A stretch of DNA of 57,590 bases from Craurococcus roseus (GCF_039523795.1 NZ_BAAAFZ010000068.1:1-57590); one strand, 5' to 3'; counted from the stretch's first letter, positions 35,116-44,489 are shown. Notes: generated from the letters alone by a model not told the origin. Program-made: numbers and translations.

Positions 35116-35985
35116 GTGCCCATTCCCGCACAACTTGAACAGGGCGACGGCGCTTGCCAGCCGGCGAGCGATGACTCGGGCGTTGCGATCCAACAACATG
35201 GCATCCTGGGCGTGCGAGTCGCCGCCTCTGATTACGCGCGAACCTGTGCGGCGGTGAGGCGGGCGGCGCGCGAGCGCCGGCCCCTGACCGTCACGGCTCT
35301 CGCGGTCCACGGTGTCATGACCGGCGCGCTGGACCCCGAGCATCGCCGCAGGCTGAACACACTGGACTTGATCGTGCCCGACGGGCAGCCGGTGCGCTGG
35401 GCGCTCAACCTGCTCTTCGGGGCGGGGCTGCGGGATCGCGTCTACGGGCCGAACCTCACGCTCATGGTCTGCGCCATGGCGGAGTCCGAAGGGTTCGCCG
35501 TCGCCTTCTACGGCAACCGGCAGGAGGTGCTCGATGAACTCCGGGCCAACCTGCTCCGGCAGTTCCCGCGCCTCCGGATCGCCGCCATGATCCCGTCGCG
35601 CTTCGGGCGGGTGGAGCCGGCGGAGCAAGCGGCGATCGCCGCGCAGTTAACAGCGAGCGGCGCCGAGATCGTCTTCGTCGGGCTTGGCTGCCCGCGGCAG
35701 GAGGTTTGGCTTTATGAGCACCGACACCTGCTTGCGATGCCATTGCTCGCGGTCGGCGCAGCGCTCGATTTCCACGCCAAACGGCTGCCCCAGGCGCCGA
35801 ACTGGATGCAGCGCAACGGCCTGGAATGGCTGTTCCGCTTGTCGAGCGAGCCGCGGCGACTGTGGCGGCGTTACCTGATCCTCAATCCCCTGTTCGTATC
35901 AATGCTGTTGTTGCAGGCGAGCGGGCTGAGGCGTGTCGCCGAAAGTGGGGGGAGGAAGGACGTCCGCTACGAGGGTTTTGCCTGA
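35116..35985 (+). CDS. WecG/TagA/CpsF-family glycosyltransferase (GT26)
   Basis: The 289-aa protein has the GT26 pattern. TVTALAVHGVMTGALDPEHRRRLNTLDLIVPDGQPVRWALNLL is followed by RVYGPNLTLMVC, GFAVAFYGNRQEVLDEL, EIVFVGLGCPRQEVWLYEHR, GAALDFHAKRLPQAPNWMQRNGLEWLFRLSSEPRRLWRRY. Such enzymes add a sugar (often N-acetylmannosamine-type) to a lipid-linked primer on the inner face of the membrane. The C-terminal amphipathic/hydrophobic end (LNPLFVSMLLLQ) could touch the membrane. GTG 35116 has a strong GGAGGAGG ribosome site 7 nt upstream. Confidence 0.92.
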   Translation: MPIPAQLEQGDGACQPASDDSGVAIQQHGILGVRVAASDYARTCAAVRRAARERRPLTVTALAVHGVMTGALDPEHRRRLNTLDLIVPDGQPVRWALNLLFGAGLRDRVYGPNLTLMVCAMAESEGFAVAFYGNRQEVLDELRANLLRQFPRLRIAAMIPSRFGRVEPAEQAAIAAQLTASGAEIVFVGLGCPRQEVWLYEHRHLLAMPLLAVGAALDFHAKRLPQAPNWMQRNGLEWLFRLSSEPRRLWRRYLILNPLFVSMLLLQASGLRRVAESGGRKDVRYEGFA

Positions 35986-36552
35986 TCGAACGAAGCGGCG
36001 CCCCGCGCGACCGGGCGCGGCATGGCGGACGGGAGTTGCCGGAGTTGGCGGGATCGGCCCCGAGCGACAGGTGTTCTTCGATGGATGCGGGGCTGCGACC
36101 AACACGGTCATGCCGCAGCCCCGCGGCGCGCGGGTTTGCGGCGTGGCGCTCGCATGGCGTTGCGCTCGGTGTCAGCGGCTTGGCCGCCGCCAAGGCCATA
36201 GCGGCCACGACCAGCGTTGAGGCGTTTGTCGCCCCCGTCGAGCGGGGGCCGCCATTCGAGTTGCGCCGCACCAAGGCGGAGGTGCATGTGCTGTCCAACC
36301 TTGGCGCCTACAGAACGCCGGAGATGCACCGCCTCCTCGGTCGCGTTGCTCTGCTCGCTGCCTCGCGCCGCACCTGAACCCGCCGCACCCGTTTGGGTCA
36401 TGGCCGCGCCGCGTCGGCGCTCGCGCGGCCGGGGGCGCGGCGCCAGGCGCTCGGCTCGGTGCTCGAAAGTATCAAATCCGGCCCGCCCAGGGCTTTGGTC
36501 ACGCGGATGATCCCGCAACCCGTTCCAAGGTTTGCGCGGCCGGTGTCGGCGC
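35986..36552. other. Intergenic region, no convincing gene
   Basis: About 570 bp. Open frames exist on both strands but lack motifs. A minus-strand stretch ending GCGIIRVTKALGGPDLI (near 36470-36530) has ordinary protein-like residue use and may be a gene remnant. No RNA gene is recognised. Confidence 0.45.
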
Positions 36553-36738
36553 TCAAAGGCAGGTGCAGGCGATGAGGATGGCCGCCAGCCAGAAGGGCGC
36601 GGAAATCAGGGCCGCCCAAGCCATTCCTTGCCTCAGGCGCCGCGCATCGGGCGCGAGAGTCCGCTCGCGCCCAAGATCCGCTTCCCATTCAGCGGGGCGC
36701 GCGTCCGCCGAATCAACCCGTCGCGGAGGAGGAACCAT
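36553..36738 (-). CDS. Small predicted membrane protein
   Basis: A 61-aa reading from ATG 36738 gives a charged N-terminus followed by RRLRQGMAWAALISAPFWLAAILIACTCL, one clear C-terminal transmembrane helix ending near a Cys. No family is recognised. The frame stays open further upstream (to 36831), so the start is uncertain. It might be an envelope accessory factor or a chance frame. Confidence 0.4.
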   Translation of the reverse strand: MVPPPRRVDSADARPAEWEADLGRERTLAPDARRLRQGMAWAALISAPFWLAAILIACTCL

Positions 36739-36994
36739 GCGGCCACCCATCCCAAGGATTCGCTGGATGCATACGCGGTGCGATGTTTTCGGTTCGCCCG
36801 CAGACACCTTCGGTTGTATCCGAAGTGCCATTTTGAACCAAAAGTTGTGTAGCGCGCAGTACGCCGATGGCAGAATGGCATGGATTACACATAATCCACA
36901 ATATGAGAACTACTCATGAGCCTTTGACGAAGGCAATGTAACTTTCAGTGCATGCACATCGTACCAGGGCACTCGAACCGAGGAGCGCGCCGCG
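36739..36994. promoter_or_regulatory. AT-rich promoter region upstream of sugar transferase
   Basis: The stretch 36780-36970 is clearly AT-richer than surrounding coding DNA and leads into the sugar transferase at 36995. It contains an ACACATAATCCACAATATG segment (36886-36905) plausible as promoter or regulator-binding DNA. No defined site is claimed. Confidence 0.35.
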
Positions 36995-37603
36995 ATGGAC
37001 CTTGTCGATGGCAGTCCCCGCTCCGCCCGACCACCCTTCCCTCGTCTGTATAGGTCTGCGCTCCGCCCAGCGCTGAAGCGCGCCATGGACTTCGGGGGGG
37101 CCGCGCTGCTGCTGCTGTTTGTGGCGCCCGCTTTCGTTTTGGTGCTCCTGCTCGTGCGTGCCGACGGCGGCTCCGCCTTCGTCGTCCGGCGCCGAGTGGT
37201 CGGCCGCGGCGGGCGCGAGTTCGGGCTCTTGGCCTTCCGCGCCCCGGGAGAAGCGGACGGGCAGCGCCTGACCCGCTTCGGTCAAGCGCTGCGCTGGACG
37301 GCGCTGGAAGAGTTGCCGCGGCTGCTGAACGTGATGCGCGGCGACATGAGCTTGGTCGGCCCGCGGCCAGTCACGCGCGAAGCGCTGGAACGATCCTACG
37401 CCCTGTTCGGCGGTGCCGCAGCCTACCAGTCGGTCCGCCCCGGCCTCATCGGTCCCTGCCAAGTCTGCGGCCGCAGCGTTCTCAGTGCCCGCGACCGCGT
37501 CGCGCTCGACACGGCCTACGCTCAGCGCCCCTCGCTGCGCGCCGACCTCACCATCCTGGCCCGAGCGGTGGGCGCCGTCCGGCGCCGCCCCGAGGTCCGT
37601 TGA
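36995..37603 (+). CDS. Bacterial sugar transferase (small phosphoglycosyl transferase) with altered catalytic dyad
   Basis: The 202-aa protein has a basic entry and membrane hairpin (LKRAMDFGGAALLLLFVAPAFVLVLLLV). Then LTRFGQALRWTALEELPRLLNVMRGDMSLVGPRPVTRE and PGLIGPCQVCGRS follow, the core of the PglC/WcaJ/ExoY family. These enzymes transfer a sugar-1-phosphate to undecaprenyl phosphate. The Asp-Glu dyad in (L)DELPQ is Glu-Glu here (EELPR), and the KFRTM segment is degraded to LLAFRAP. It may be impaired or have changed chemistry. A second, full-length paralogue lies at 42864. Confidence 0.85.
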   Translation: MDLVDGSPRSARPPFPRLYRSALRPALKRAMDFGGAALLLLFVAPAFVLVLLLVRADGGSAFVVRRRVVGRGGREFGLLAFRAPGEADGQRLTRFGQALRWTALEELPRLLNVMRGDMSLVGPRPVTREALERSYALFGGAAAYQSVRPGLIGPCQVCGRSVLSARDRVALDTAYAQRPSLRADLTILARAVGAVRRRPEVR

Positions 37604-38111
37604 ACGCTTGGCGCCGCCAACGCCAGCGGCGTGACGGCGCCCACCGACCCAGGTTCGGCACGAGTTTGCAATGAGCCTGGTCGGCCGGCGTGATCGGCGT
37701 CCGGGCATGCCGAACCGCTCCCGGCACGGGAAACGGGCGCGGTACCCAGAACTTCCACGGTTCGCTTTGGCCCGAATCCAGCCGCAGGACGCGCCCTTCA
37801 GCCTCGCCAGTGAGGAAGTGGGACCGCCCGTCCGGGTCGCGGAGCACGCGGCGCACCCGGACCATGCTCGTCAGGAGCGGCTTCTCGTAGATCACCCTGT
37901 CGCCTTCGGTCGCAAGCCGCGCCAAGGCCGGCGTGCCCGGTCCCGCCACGAACAGGCTGCTGCGCCAGCCCGTGAAGGCATCGCAGATCCAGGAAGCGAT
38001 CCCCGGTCCATCGAGTTCCAAGCCACGCGTAACGACGGGCCAGCCGTGTTTGCATCGCGGTCGGACCACCTTGATCCGTCGCCGCCGAGCGGTGCGAGCT
38101 CCGCCGCTCAT
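37548..38111 (-). CDS. Hypothetical protein, possibly a gene remnant
   Basis: A 187-aa minus-strand reading from ATG 38111 has coding-like residue and third-position usage. This is clearest in the stretch IASWICDAFTGWRSSLFVAGPG through DRVIYEKPLLTSMVRVRRVL to GRVLRLDSGQ. No family is recognised. Its 3' end overlaps the convergent sugar transferase gene by 56 bp, so the true end may be earlier or the gene may be decayed. It could be a remnant of a longer protein, as open sequence extends upstream. Confidence 0.35.
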   Translation of the reverse strand: MSGGARTARRRRIKVVRPRCKHGWPVVTRGLELDGPGIASWICDAFTGWRSSLFVAGPGTPALARLATEGDRVIYEKPLLTSMVRVRRVLRDPDGRSHFLTGEAEGRVLRLDSGQSEPWKFWVPRPFPVPGAVRHARTPITPADQAHCKLVPNLGRWAPSRRWRWRRQAFNGPRGGAGRRPPLGPGW

Positions 38112-38689
38112 GGGCCACCAGCCTAGGGGGTGGAAGGCGGGGTTCCGCAGATTGCGGTACCAGGGTGGAAAACTCGGGCCGGGCGTCCGGATCGATTGCG
38201 GAAAGATCGGCCGCCGCCGTGCGCGCTGCGCTCCAGCCCACTGCCTTGTCCGCGAGCGCGCGATCCGAGCACGACGCGGTTCCCGAAATTGCGGCAGTAC
38301 TCCTCGTCCTCCGGCGGCGTCCATCGCCGGTTGCGGCCTGCGAACGCGGGTTTGGCTGATCGACATGCCGCGCAGGCGGACCCAGGCGGGGCGAACAGGT
38401 ACGTTCGGTTGAGCGCGGCCTCGCCTGAGCGCTGGAGGATCTGCGCTGGGCACTGAACCACGACCGGCTCAGTTCCGCCTTGCATGCCCTGTTCAAAAGC
38501 CACTGCGCGTTGCCCGTAGCAGGGACGCGCTGCGCGCGTCCCAGAAACCCTGGATTGAACATCCTCCCATATACCATATTAACTTTCGGTTGCTTTTGCT
38601 CTCGCAATAGCAGATCGTGCCCTTCGATCGCGAGTCCGTGAATATCGGCTTGCCCGATCGCTCAATCGCAGTGGCCCGAGGAACATCCC
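38112..38689. other. Intergenic region, promoter-like near its right end
   Basis: About 580 bp with no convincing gene. The segment 38560-38620 (with CATATACCATATTAAC) is AT-rich and likely contains the promoter of the CBM/beta-helix gene. No RNA structure is recognised. Confidence 0.4.
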
Positions 38690-40873
38690 ATGGCGACTTC
38701 TGTCGCACCCACGATCCCGGTGAGAACGCCCGTGAGCAAGGTTGCCGGCTCCGGCTCAGACAGCTTGGTACTGCGGATCAGCCAAGATTATTACGCGGCC
38801 GATGCCCAGTACACGGTCTCTGTCGACGGCGTGCAGATCGGCGGCACTTTCACCGCATCCGCGCTCCGTTCCTCCGGCCAGAGCGACACCCTGACACTCA
38901 AGGGCAACTGGGCCGCCGGCAGCCACAAGGTTTCCGTTAAGTTCCTCAACGACGCCTGGGGCGGCACGGCGGCAACCGACCGCAATCTTTACCTGGATGG
39001 CGCGACCTACAACGGCCAAGTCGTGCCAAACGCCACCGCCAGCTTGTGGAGCGCCGGCGCGGCCGTCTTTTCCTACACCGAAGCCGCCCCCGCGACCCCG
39101 GTCCCGGTGTCCCTCTCCGCCGGCAGCGGGTCGGACATCCTGGTGCTCAAGGTCAGCCAGGACGCCTTCCAGGGCAGCGCCCAATACACTGTCAAGGTCG
39201 ACGGGGTGCAGATCGGCGGAATCTTCACCGCTTCCGCGCTCCACTCTTCCGGCCAGAGCGACACCCTGACCCTCAAAGGCAACTGGGCCGCCGGCACTCA
39301 CGCGGTTACAGTGACCTTCACCAATGATTACGCCGTTTCGGGACAGGGCGACCGCAACTTGTTCGTGGAAGGAGCCACCTACAACGGGACGAGCGTATCG
39401 GGCGCCGCGGCCGAGTTTTGGACCGGCGGCTCCAAGAACTTCGCGATCACCGACACCGCGACGACGCAACCCCCGTCCCCTGAGCCGCCCCCGCCGAGCG
39501 GTGGCGGGACGGCGCCGGCTGGCGCCATCATCCTGAAGCCCGGCGCCAGCATCCAATCGGCGGTGAACGCCGCCCCGGACGGCGCCACCTTCTGGCTGGA
39601 GGCGGGCGAGTACCGGATGCAATCGGTCACGCCGAAAAGCGGCCAAACCTTCCTCGGCGCCGACGGCGCGGTGCTCAATGGCTCGCGGTTGCTGACCGGT
39701 TTCACCCAGGACGGCGACGACTGGATGATCGGCGGCCAAACGCAGGAAGGGCCGCGCAGCGGCGCGCCGGCCCTCTCTGGACGGGATCGCGCCGGCTACC
39801 CGGATGCCGTGTTCCTGGACGGCAAGCCGCTTCAGCCGGTGGACACGCGGGCCGAGGTCGTGCCGGGCAAGTTCTATTTCGACTACGCCGCCGACCGCAT
39901 CTACATCGGCGACAACCCCGCCGGCCACAAGGTTGAGGCGGCGGTGACGCAACTCGCCTTCGGCGGCGCGGCGCAGAACGTCACCCTCGAGAACCTCGTG
40001 GTCGAGAAGTATGCCTCCCCGGTGCAGCACGGCGCGGTGGGCGGCCGCGGCGGGGTGAGGAATTGGACCATCGACGACGTCGATTTCCGCTTGAACTACG
40101 GCTTGGGCGTGAAGCTCGGCGATGGCTCCGACCTGCTCAACAGCCGGGTGGTGCAGAACGGCCAGATGGGCGCCGGCGGCAGCGGCACCGGGATTGTGGT
40201 GGACCGCACCGAATTCGCGCGCAACTCCGAGTGGTCGGGCATCGACCCGCGCTGGGAGGGCGGCGGCTTCAAATTCGCCTTCACCGACGGCCTGATCGTC
40301 CGCAACAGCTACAGCCACGACAACTACGGCAACGGCATGTGGACGGACATCAACAACGTCAACACGCTCTATGAAGGCAACCGCATCGAAAACAACGCCA
40401 TGGGCGGCATCCACCACGAACTCAGCTATGAGGCGGTGATCCGCAACAACACGATCGTGGGGAACGGGGCGCAGCGGGACACCTGGCTCCTGGGCGCGGG
40501 CATCCAGATCGAGAACAGCCAAGGCGTCGAAGCCTATGGCAACACCGTCGACAACCGGGGTGGCGGCGCCGGCATCAGCCTGATCTACCAGGATCGCACG
40601 TCCGACCAAGCAGCGTTCAACGCGCCGCGCCCCTACAACACCATCAACAACAACATCCACGACAACCACGTCTACGGCCCCGCCGAGAACGGCGCCGTGG
40701 CGAACTACAACGCCTCGGTGCTCTGGAACGGCAACAACCGATTTGACGGCAACGACTACCACTTGCCTGACCCGTCGGCGCGGGTGTTCGCCTACAACGG
40801 CGGCATGCACAGCTTCGACCAGCTGCGCGCCGTGTCGCCTTGGGAAGACAACGGGTCCGCCGTCCTGTTGTGA
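38690..40873 (+). CDS. Twin CBM (CBM60-like) plus right-handed beta-helix protein
   Basis: The 727-aa protein has two tandem ~90-residue modules (about residues 20-110 and 145-233). Each has LVL(R/K)(I/V)SQD, AQYTV(S/K)VDGVQIGG, SSGQSDTLTLKGNWAAG and DRNL(Y/F)...GATYNG, like calcium-dependent xylan-binding CBMs (CBM60/36). A Pro-rich linker (PPSPEPPPPSGGG) leads to a beta-helix (about 300-690) with Asn-rich repeats such as GLIVRNSYSHDNYGNGMW and AVIRNNTIVGNGAQ. It resembles polysaccharide lyases or epimerases. No Sec signal peptide is visible at the N-terminus. It probably acts on the polymer made here. Confidence 0.8.
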   Translation: MATSVAPTIPVRTPVSKVAGSGSDSLVLRISQDYYAADAQYTVSVDGVQIGGTFTASALRSSGQSDTLTLKGNWAAGSHKVSVKFLNDAWGGTAATDRNLYLDGATYNGQVVPNATASLWSAGAAVFSYTEAAPATPVPVSLSAGSGSDILVLKVSQDAFQGSAQYTVKVDGVQIGGIFTASALHSSGQSDTLTLKGNWAAGTHAVTVTFTNDYAVSGQGDRNLFVEGATYNGTSVSGAAAEFWTGGSKNFAITDTATTQPPSPEPPPPSGGGTAPAGAIILKPGASIQSAVNAAPDGATFWLEAGEYRMQSVTPKSGQTFLGADGAVLNGSRLLTGFTQDGDDWMIGGQTQEGPRSGAPALSGRDRAGYPDAVFLDGKPLQPVDTRAEVVPGKFYFDYAADRIYIGDNPAGHKVEAAVTQLAFGGAAQNVTLENLVVEKYASPVQHGAVGGRGGVRNWTIDDVDFRLNYGLGVKLGDGSDLLNSRVVQNGQMGAGGSGTGIVVDRTEFARNSEWSGIDPRWEGGGFKFAFTDGLIVRNSYSHDNYGNGMWTDINNVNTLYEGNRIENNAMGGIHHELSYEAVIRNNTIVGNGAQRDTWLLGAGIQIENSQGVEAYGNTVDNRGGGAGISLIYQDRTSDQAAFNAPRPYNTINNNIHDNHVYGPAENGAVANYNASVLWNGNNRFDGNDYHLPDPSARVFAYNGGMHSFDQLRAVSPWEDNGSAVLL
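38747..39016 (+). repeat. CBM module copy 1 (internal duplication)
   Basis: This is the first copy of a ~270-bp tandem duplication within the beta-helix gene. It shares with copy 2 a 23-bp identical block around TCCGGCCAGAGCGACACC and the VDGVQIGG coding block. Confidence 0.7.
39122..39388 (+). repeat. CBM module copy 2 (internal duplication)
   Basis: This is the second copy of the ~270-bp duplication, separated from copy 1 by about 105 bp of linker. Similarity is strongest in the central GVQIGG...SSGQSDTLTLKGNWAAG block and weaker at both ends. Confidence 0.7.
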
Positions 40874-41712
40874 CGAGATGCGGGCGGCCGGCCGAGCTCG
40901 CTCTGCCGGCCGCCAAGGAAGCGTTCCGCCGAATCGGCATCGCCGCCGGCGTGACATCCCGTCCACCCCGGCCAGAGCCGGCGGCGCCGATCGTCTCTGC
41001 GGTCGTCACCGCCGCTGCTCCGCGGACGACGTCCGCCGATCGGGTATCCCGCCAGGGGCAAGCCTGCCGCGCGGGAATCCCCGACTGCGCCGAGCGGTGG
41101 AGACCGTCGCCGCGGCGAGGCGGAGCGCGGCACGGCCGCCCGCCACACGCCGTCGCGCGGCATCGGCCGGTGTTCCTTCGCCGCTTCCGCGGACGACGCG
41201 AATCGGTGGTTACCTCGTCCTGGGCTCACTGCCTTGGCAAACGGGCAGGGCTCAAACGCGACACGGCATCGCCAAGGCGAGCGATCCATGGGCGTCGCAA
41301 ATGGCGGTCGGGTCGGCTTGGCTGTGCTTGCCTGTGGTTCGACGGGACCGCCACGGGCGGCTGCGGCGTCGTCTGCCGCGCAGCAGGGCCGGCGTGAACC
41401 GTCACCGCATTTGCAGAACGCCACCTGCCGCCCTCAATTTGAACCACAAAGAAGATATTCCGATCACACGCAAGCACGGCGGTTGATTTCACGTCGTTGT
41501 GACGGAACCTGTTGCCGCACGCTTATTCATTTTCGGCCACGATAAAGTATCCTGGACCCTGTAAAAAAAAGCGCTCTGGTGTCGCAGAACTTTTAGATAC
41601 GTGCCTGTGCATTTATTGTGGCGCAAACAATAAAGCAGGCGCGCTTGTAGATGAGCGGCGATGCGGCTTGATCTGAAGAGTTGCAGTAAAGCATCATAAG
41701 GGTTACGAGACA
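40874..41712. other. 840-bp intergenic region with AT-rich right end
   Basis: Frames on both strands lack motifs and have Arg-rich shadow-like composition up to about 41450. From 41500 to 41710 the DNA turns AT-rich, with a CCCTGTAAAAAAAAGCGC segment near 41560-41577. This is promoter-like and precedes the UDP-glucuronate decarboxylase gene. No gene is recognised. Confidence 0.45.
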
Positions 41713-42762
41713 ATGTCAGGAGTGAACAAGCGGGTCCTGGTCACCGGCGGTGCTGGCTTCATAGGTTCCCATCTATGCGAAAGACTGGTGGAGCGCGGCG
41801 AAGACGTGCTCTGCGTCGATAACTACTTCACCGGCTCACGCGCAAACATCGCTGCCCTGCTCGGCGACCCCGGCTTTGAAGTGCTGCGGCACGACATCAC
41901 TTTTCCACTCTACGTGGAGGTCGATCGCATCTTCAATCTAGCCTGCCCCGCTTCCCCAGTTCACTACCAACACGACCCGGTGCAAACCACCAAGACCTCG
42001 GTACATGGAGCCATCAATGCGCTGGGCCTAGCTAAGCGCACCAAAGCGAGAATCCTGCAAGCTTCGACCTCGGAGGTATACGGCGACCCCGTGGAGCATC
42101 CGCAGCGCGAGATGTACTGGGGCAACGTCAATCCGATAGGCCTGCGCGCCTGCTACGACGAGGGTAAGCGCTGCGCCGAAACGCTGTTCTTCGACTACCA
42201 TCGCCAGCACGGGCTCGACATCAAGGTTGCGCGCATCTTCAATACTTATGGACCGCGCATGCACCCGAGCGACGGTCGCGTCGTCTCGAACTTCGTCGTC
42301 CAGGCGCTCCGCGGCGAGCCGATCACCATCTACGGCGAGGGCAGCCAGACGCGCTCCTTCTGCTACGTTGACGATCTCGTTGAGGCGCTTTTGCGTTTCA
42401 TGGAAACGCCAGTGGGCGAGTGCGGCCCCCTCAACCTCGGCAACCCGGCCGAGTTCACCATCCGTGAACTGGCCGAACTCGTGCTCCGCTTGACGGACTC
42501 GCGCTCGCGCCTGGAGTTCCGGCCGCTGCCGTCCGACGACCCGCGACAGCGTTGCCCAGACATCAGGCGAGCCACCGGGCTGCTCGACGGTTGGGTGCCG
42601 GTCACCCCTCTAGAGGAAGGGCTGGCCCGCACCATCGCATACTTCCGCATCGCGCTCGGTCTTGGCCCCGCCCGCACGCTGGTCCCTGCGCCGTCGCGCT
42701 CCGCAGGCAGGGCCTCCCCGCAACGGCCCTCGCGCGGGGTCGAGGGGGCGCTGTCGCCGTAG
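41713..42762 (+). CDS. UDP-glucuronate decarboxylase (UDP-xylose synthase-like)
   Basis: The 349-aa extended SDR has VLVTGGAGFIGSHLCERL, CVDNYFTGSR, NLACPASPVHYQ, TSEVYGDP, GLRACYDEGKR (the catalytic YxxxK within the UXS signature CYDEGKR) and IFNTYGPRMHPSDGRVVSNFV. UXS enzymes convert UDP-glucuronate to UDP-xylose. The last ~35 residues are a Pro/Ser/Arg-rich tail not typical of the core. A xylose donor fits a cluster that also encodes a xylan-binding-like CBM protein. Confidence 0.93.
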   Translation: MSGVNKRVLVTGGAGFIGSHLCERLVERGEDVLCVDNYFTGSRANIAALLGDPGFEVLRHDITFPLYVEVDRIFNLACPASPVHYQHDPVQTTKTSVHGAINALGLAKRTKARILQASTSEVYGDPVEHPQREMYWGNVNPIGLRACYDEGKRCAETLFFDYHRQHGLDIKVARIFNTYGPRMHPSDGRVVSNFVVQALRGEPITIYGEGSQTRSFCYVDDLVEALLRFMETPVGECGPLNLGNPAEFTIRELAELVLRLTDSRSRLEFRPLPSDDPRQRCPDIRRATGLLDGWVPVTPLEEGLARTIAYFRIALGLGPARTLVPAPSRSAGRASPQRPSRGVEGALSP

Positions 42763-42863
42763 ACGGAGGCCGGGTGTGCCGAGGGCGCCGTCGAGGGGCG
42801 CTCCCGCCGCGCTTCTCGCGGCGACTGAGATGACGTCGCCGATGCTTGGTTCGGGGTGACGAC

Positions 42864-44315
42864 ATGAGCGAACAGGCGACCCTCAAGATCGCCGCCGACC
42901 TACGCAGCTTGCTGGCGGATCCGGCCTTGGCGGCTGCGCTTCCGGTTCGGCGAATGGGCTCGCAGACCTTCCGCCTCTTCGTCGCCGCGACGGATGCGGT
43001 CCTGCTCGTTGCGCTCGCATTCGTGGCGCGCTCGTTCTTCCCCGAGACGGCGGCGGCGCTGTCCGCCACCACGACCGGCGGCGTCGCCGTGATGGCGGCC
43101 GCCGTGGCGGCCGCCGTGCGCTGCGCATTGCACACCGCGCGCATGCCCGAGCCCGCCGGCGCGGCCGCGCTGCGCGCCGCGGGGGCGACCGCGGCCGCGC
43201 TGGCGACGATGGGCTTGGCGTGCTGGCTTGTGCTGTCGCAGGACGGCGAACCACCGGGGGACTTCCTGTTGTGGCTCGGCTCCTGGTTCCTCGCTTCTGC
43301 CGCGGCGGCCGTGGCGCTGCGCCACGCCGCGCACCGCTTCGGCCATGCGGTGGCCGGCAGCCGCCGTGTCGTCGTCGTCGGCGCCCCGGACGAAACCGAG
43401 CAGCTTGTGCGCGCCATCGCCGAAGCGCCGCGCGCCTGCTGGCGCTTCGAGGGCTGCATGGACGACCGGGAGACGGGCGGCCTCGACCGGCTGCGGGCGA
43501 TGGTGGTCGATGGCGGCGCCGACATCGTCGCCCTGGCCGTGATGGGGCGCGACGCCACCGCGCGCATCGCCGCGATTTGCAAGCGGCTCTCCGACCAGCG
43601 GGCAAGCGTCTGCTTGGCTTTCGACACCGCGTCGCTGGTCTGCGTGCCGCGTTCTTCGGCTTCGATCGGCCGCTTCGCGCTCCTCGACCTCATCACCGAT
43701 CCGCAGGGCGGCCTCAGCGGCACCGCGAAACGGGCGATGGACCTCGTTGTCAGCGCTGCCGCGCTGCTCGCGCTCCTGCCCGCGCTGGTCTTGGCGGCGC
43801 TGGCAATCCGTTTGGAGTCGCCTGGCCCGGTGCTGTTCCAGCAATGGCGCTTCGGCCTCGGCAGCCGCCCCATCCTGATATACAAGTTCCGCACCATGCG
43901 GGCCGAAAGCTGCGACGCTACCGGCGAGCGCCGGACCACGGCCCGCGACATGCGGGTGACGCGTGTCGGCCGTGTTCTCAGGCGCACGAGCATCGACGAA
44001 CTGCCGCAGCTCATCAACGTGCTGCGCGGCGACATGTCCCTTGTCGGCCCGCGGCCGCACCCGCTGCACATGCGGGTCGACGACGCCTACTATTTCGAAG
44101 CGGTCGAGACCTACCGCGCACGCCACCTCGTCAAACCCGGCATCACCGGCTGGGCGCAGGTGAACGGGTCGCGCGGCGAGGTGGACACGATTGAGAAGGC
44201 GCGCCGCCGGGTGGCGCTCGACCTCTGGTACCTCAACAACTGGTCGCTCATGCTCGACCTCCACATCATGCTGCGGACGGCTTGCGGCGCCTTCGCCACC
44301 CTCCGATCGGATTGA
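42864..44315 (+). CDS. Polyprenyl-phosphate sugar phosphotransferase (WcaJ/PslA-like)
   Basis: The 483-aa protein has N-terminal membrane helices and a Rossmann-like middle region (RRVVVVGAPDETEQLVRAIAE). A C-terminal phosphoglycosyl transferase domain follows: AKRAMDLVVSAAALLALLPALVL, FGLGSRPILIYKFRTMRAE, RRTSIDELPQLINVLRGDMSLVGPRPH, GITGWAQVNGSRGE. The Asp-Glu dyad (DELPQ) is intact. It starts repeat-unit assembly by loading a sugar-1-phosphate onto undecaprenyl phosphate. Start at ATG 42864. It lies 101 bp after the UXS gene and is probably co-regulated with it. Confidence 0.93.
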   Translation: MSEQATLKIAADLRSLLADPALAAALPVRRMGSQTFRLFVAATDAVLLVALAFVARSFFPETAAALSATTTGGVAVMAAAVAAAVRCALHTARMPEPAGAAALRAAGATAAALATMGLACWLVLSQDGEPPGDFLLWLGSWFLASAAAAVALRHAAHRFGHAVAGSRRVVVVGAPDETEQLVRAIAEAPRACWRFEGCMDDRETGGLDRLRAMVVDGGADIVALAVMGRDATARIAAICKRLSDQRASVCLAFDTASLVCVPRSSASIGRFALLDLITDPQGGLSGTAKRAMDLVVSAAALLALLPALVLAALAIRLESPGPVLFQQWRFGLGSRPILIYKFRTMRAESCDATGERRTTARDMRVTRVGRVLRRTSIDELPQLINVLRGDMSLVGPRPHPLHMRVDDAYYFEAVETYRARHLVKPGITGWAQVNGSRGEVDTIEKARRRVALDLWYLNNWSLMLDLHIMLRTACGAFATLRSD

Positions 44316-44489
44316 GATCCACGGATTGTCCCGGCATGTCGGTCGGCCGTGGGCCTTGCGCCTCGCGCGGGCTGCTCCGGGACGGGCGAGCCCGTCCCGG
44401 CTCCAAGGCGCGGCCTGCACGCCGGCAGTCGCAGCACAACAAGCAGCTCGCTGTCGGCGCCGCGAAGCCGAAAAGCTTGGTAGAGGGCC

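Noticed and set aside
34641..35204. Minus-strand 187-codon frame opposite the WecG-like gene start
   Set aside because: No motif, mixed residue composition, and overlap with the well-supported plus-strand gene.
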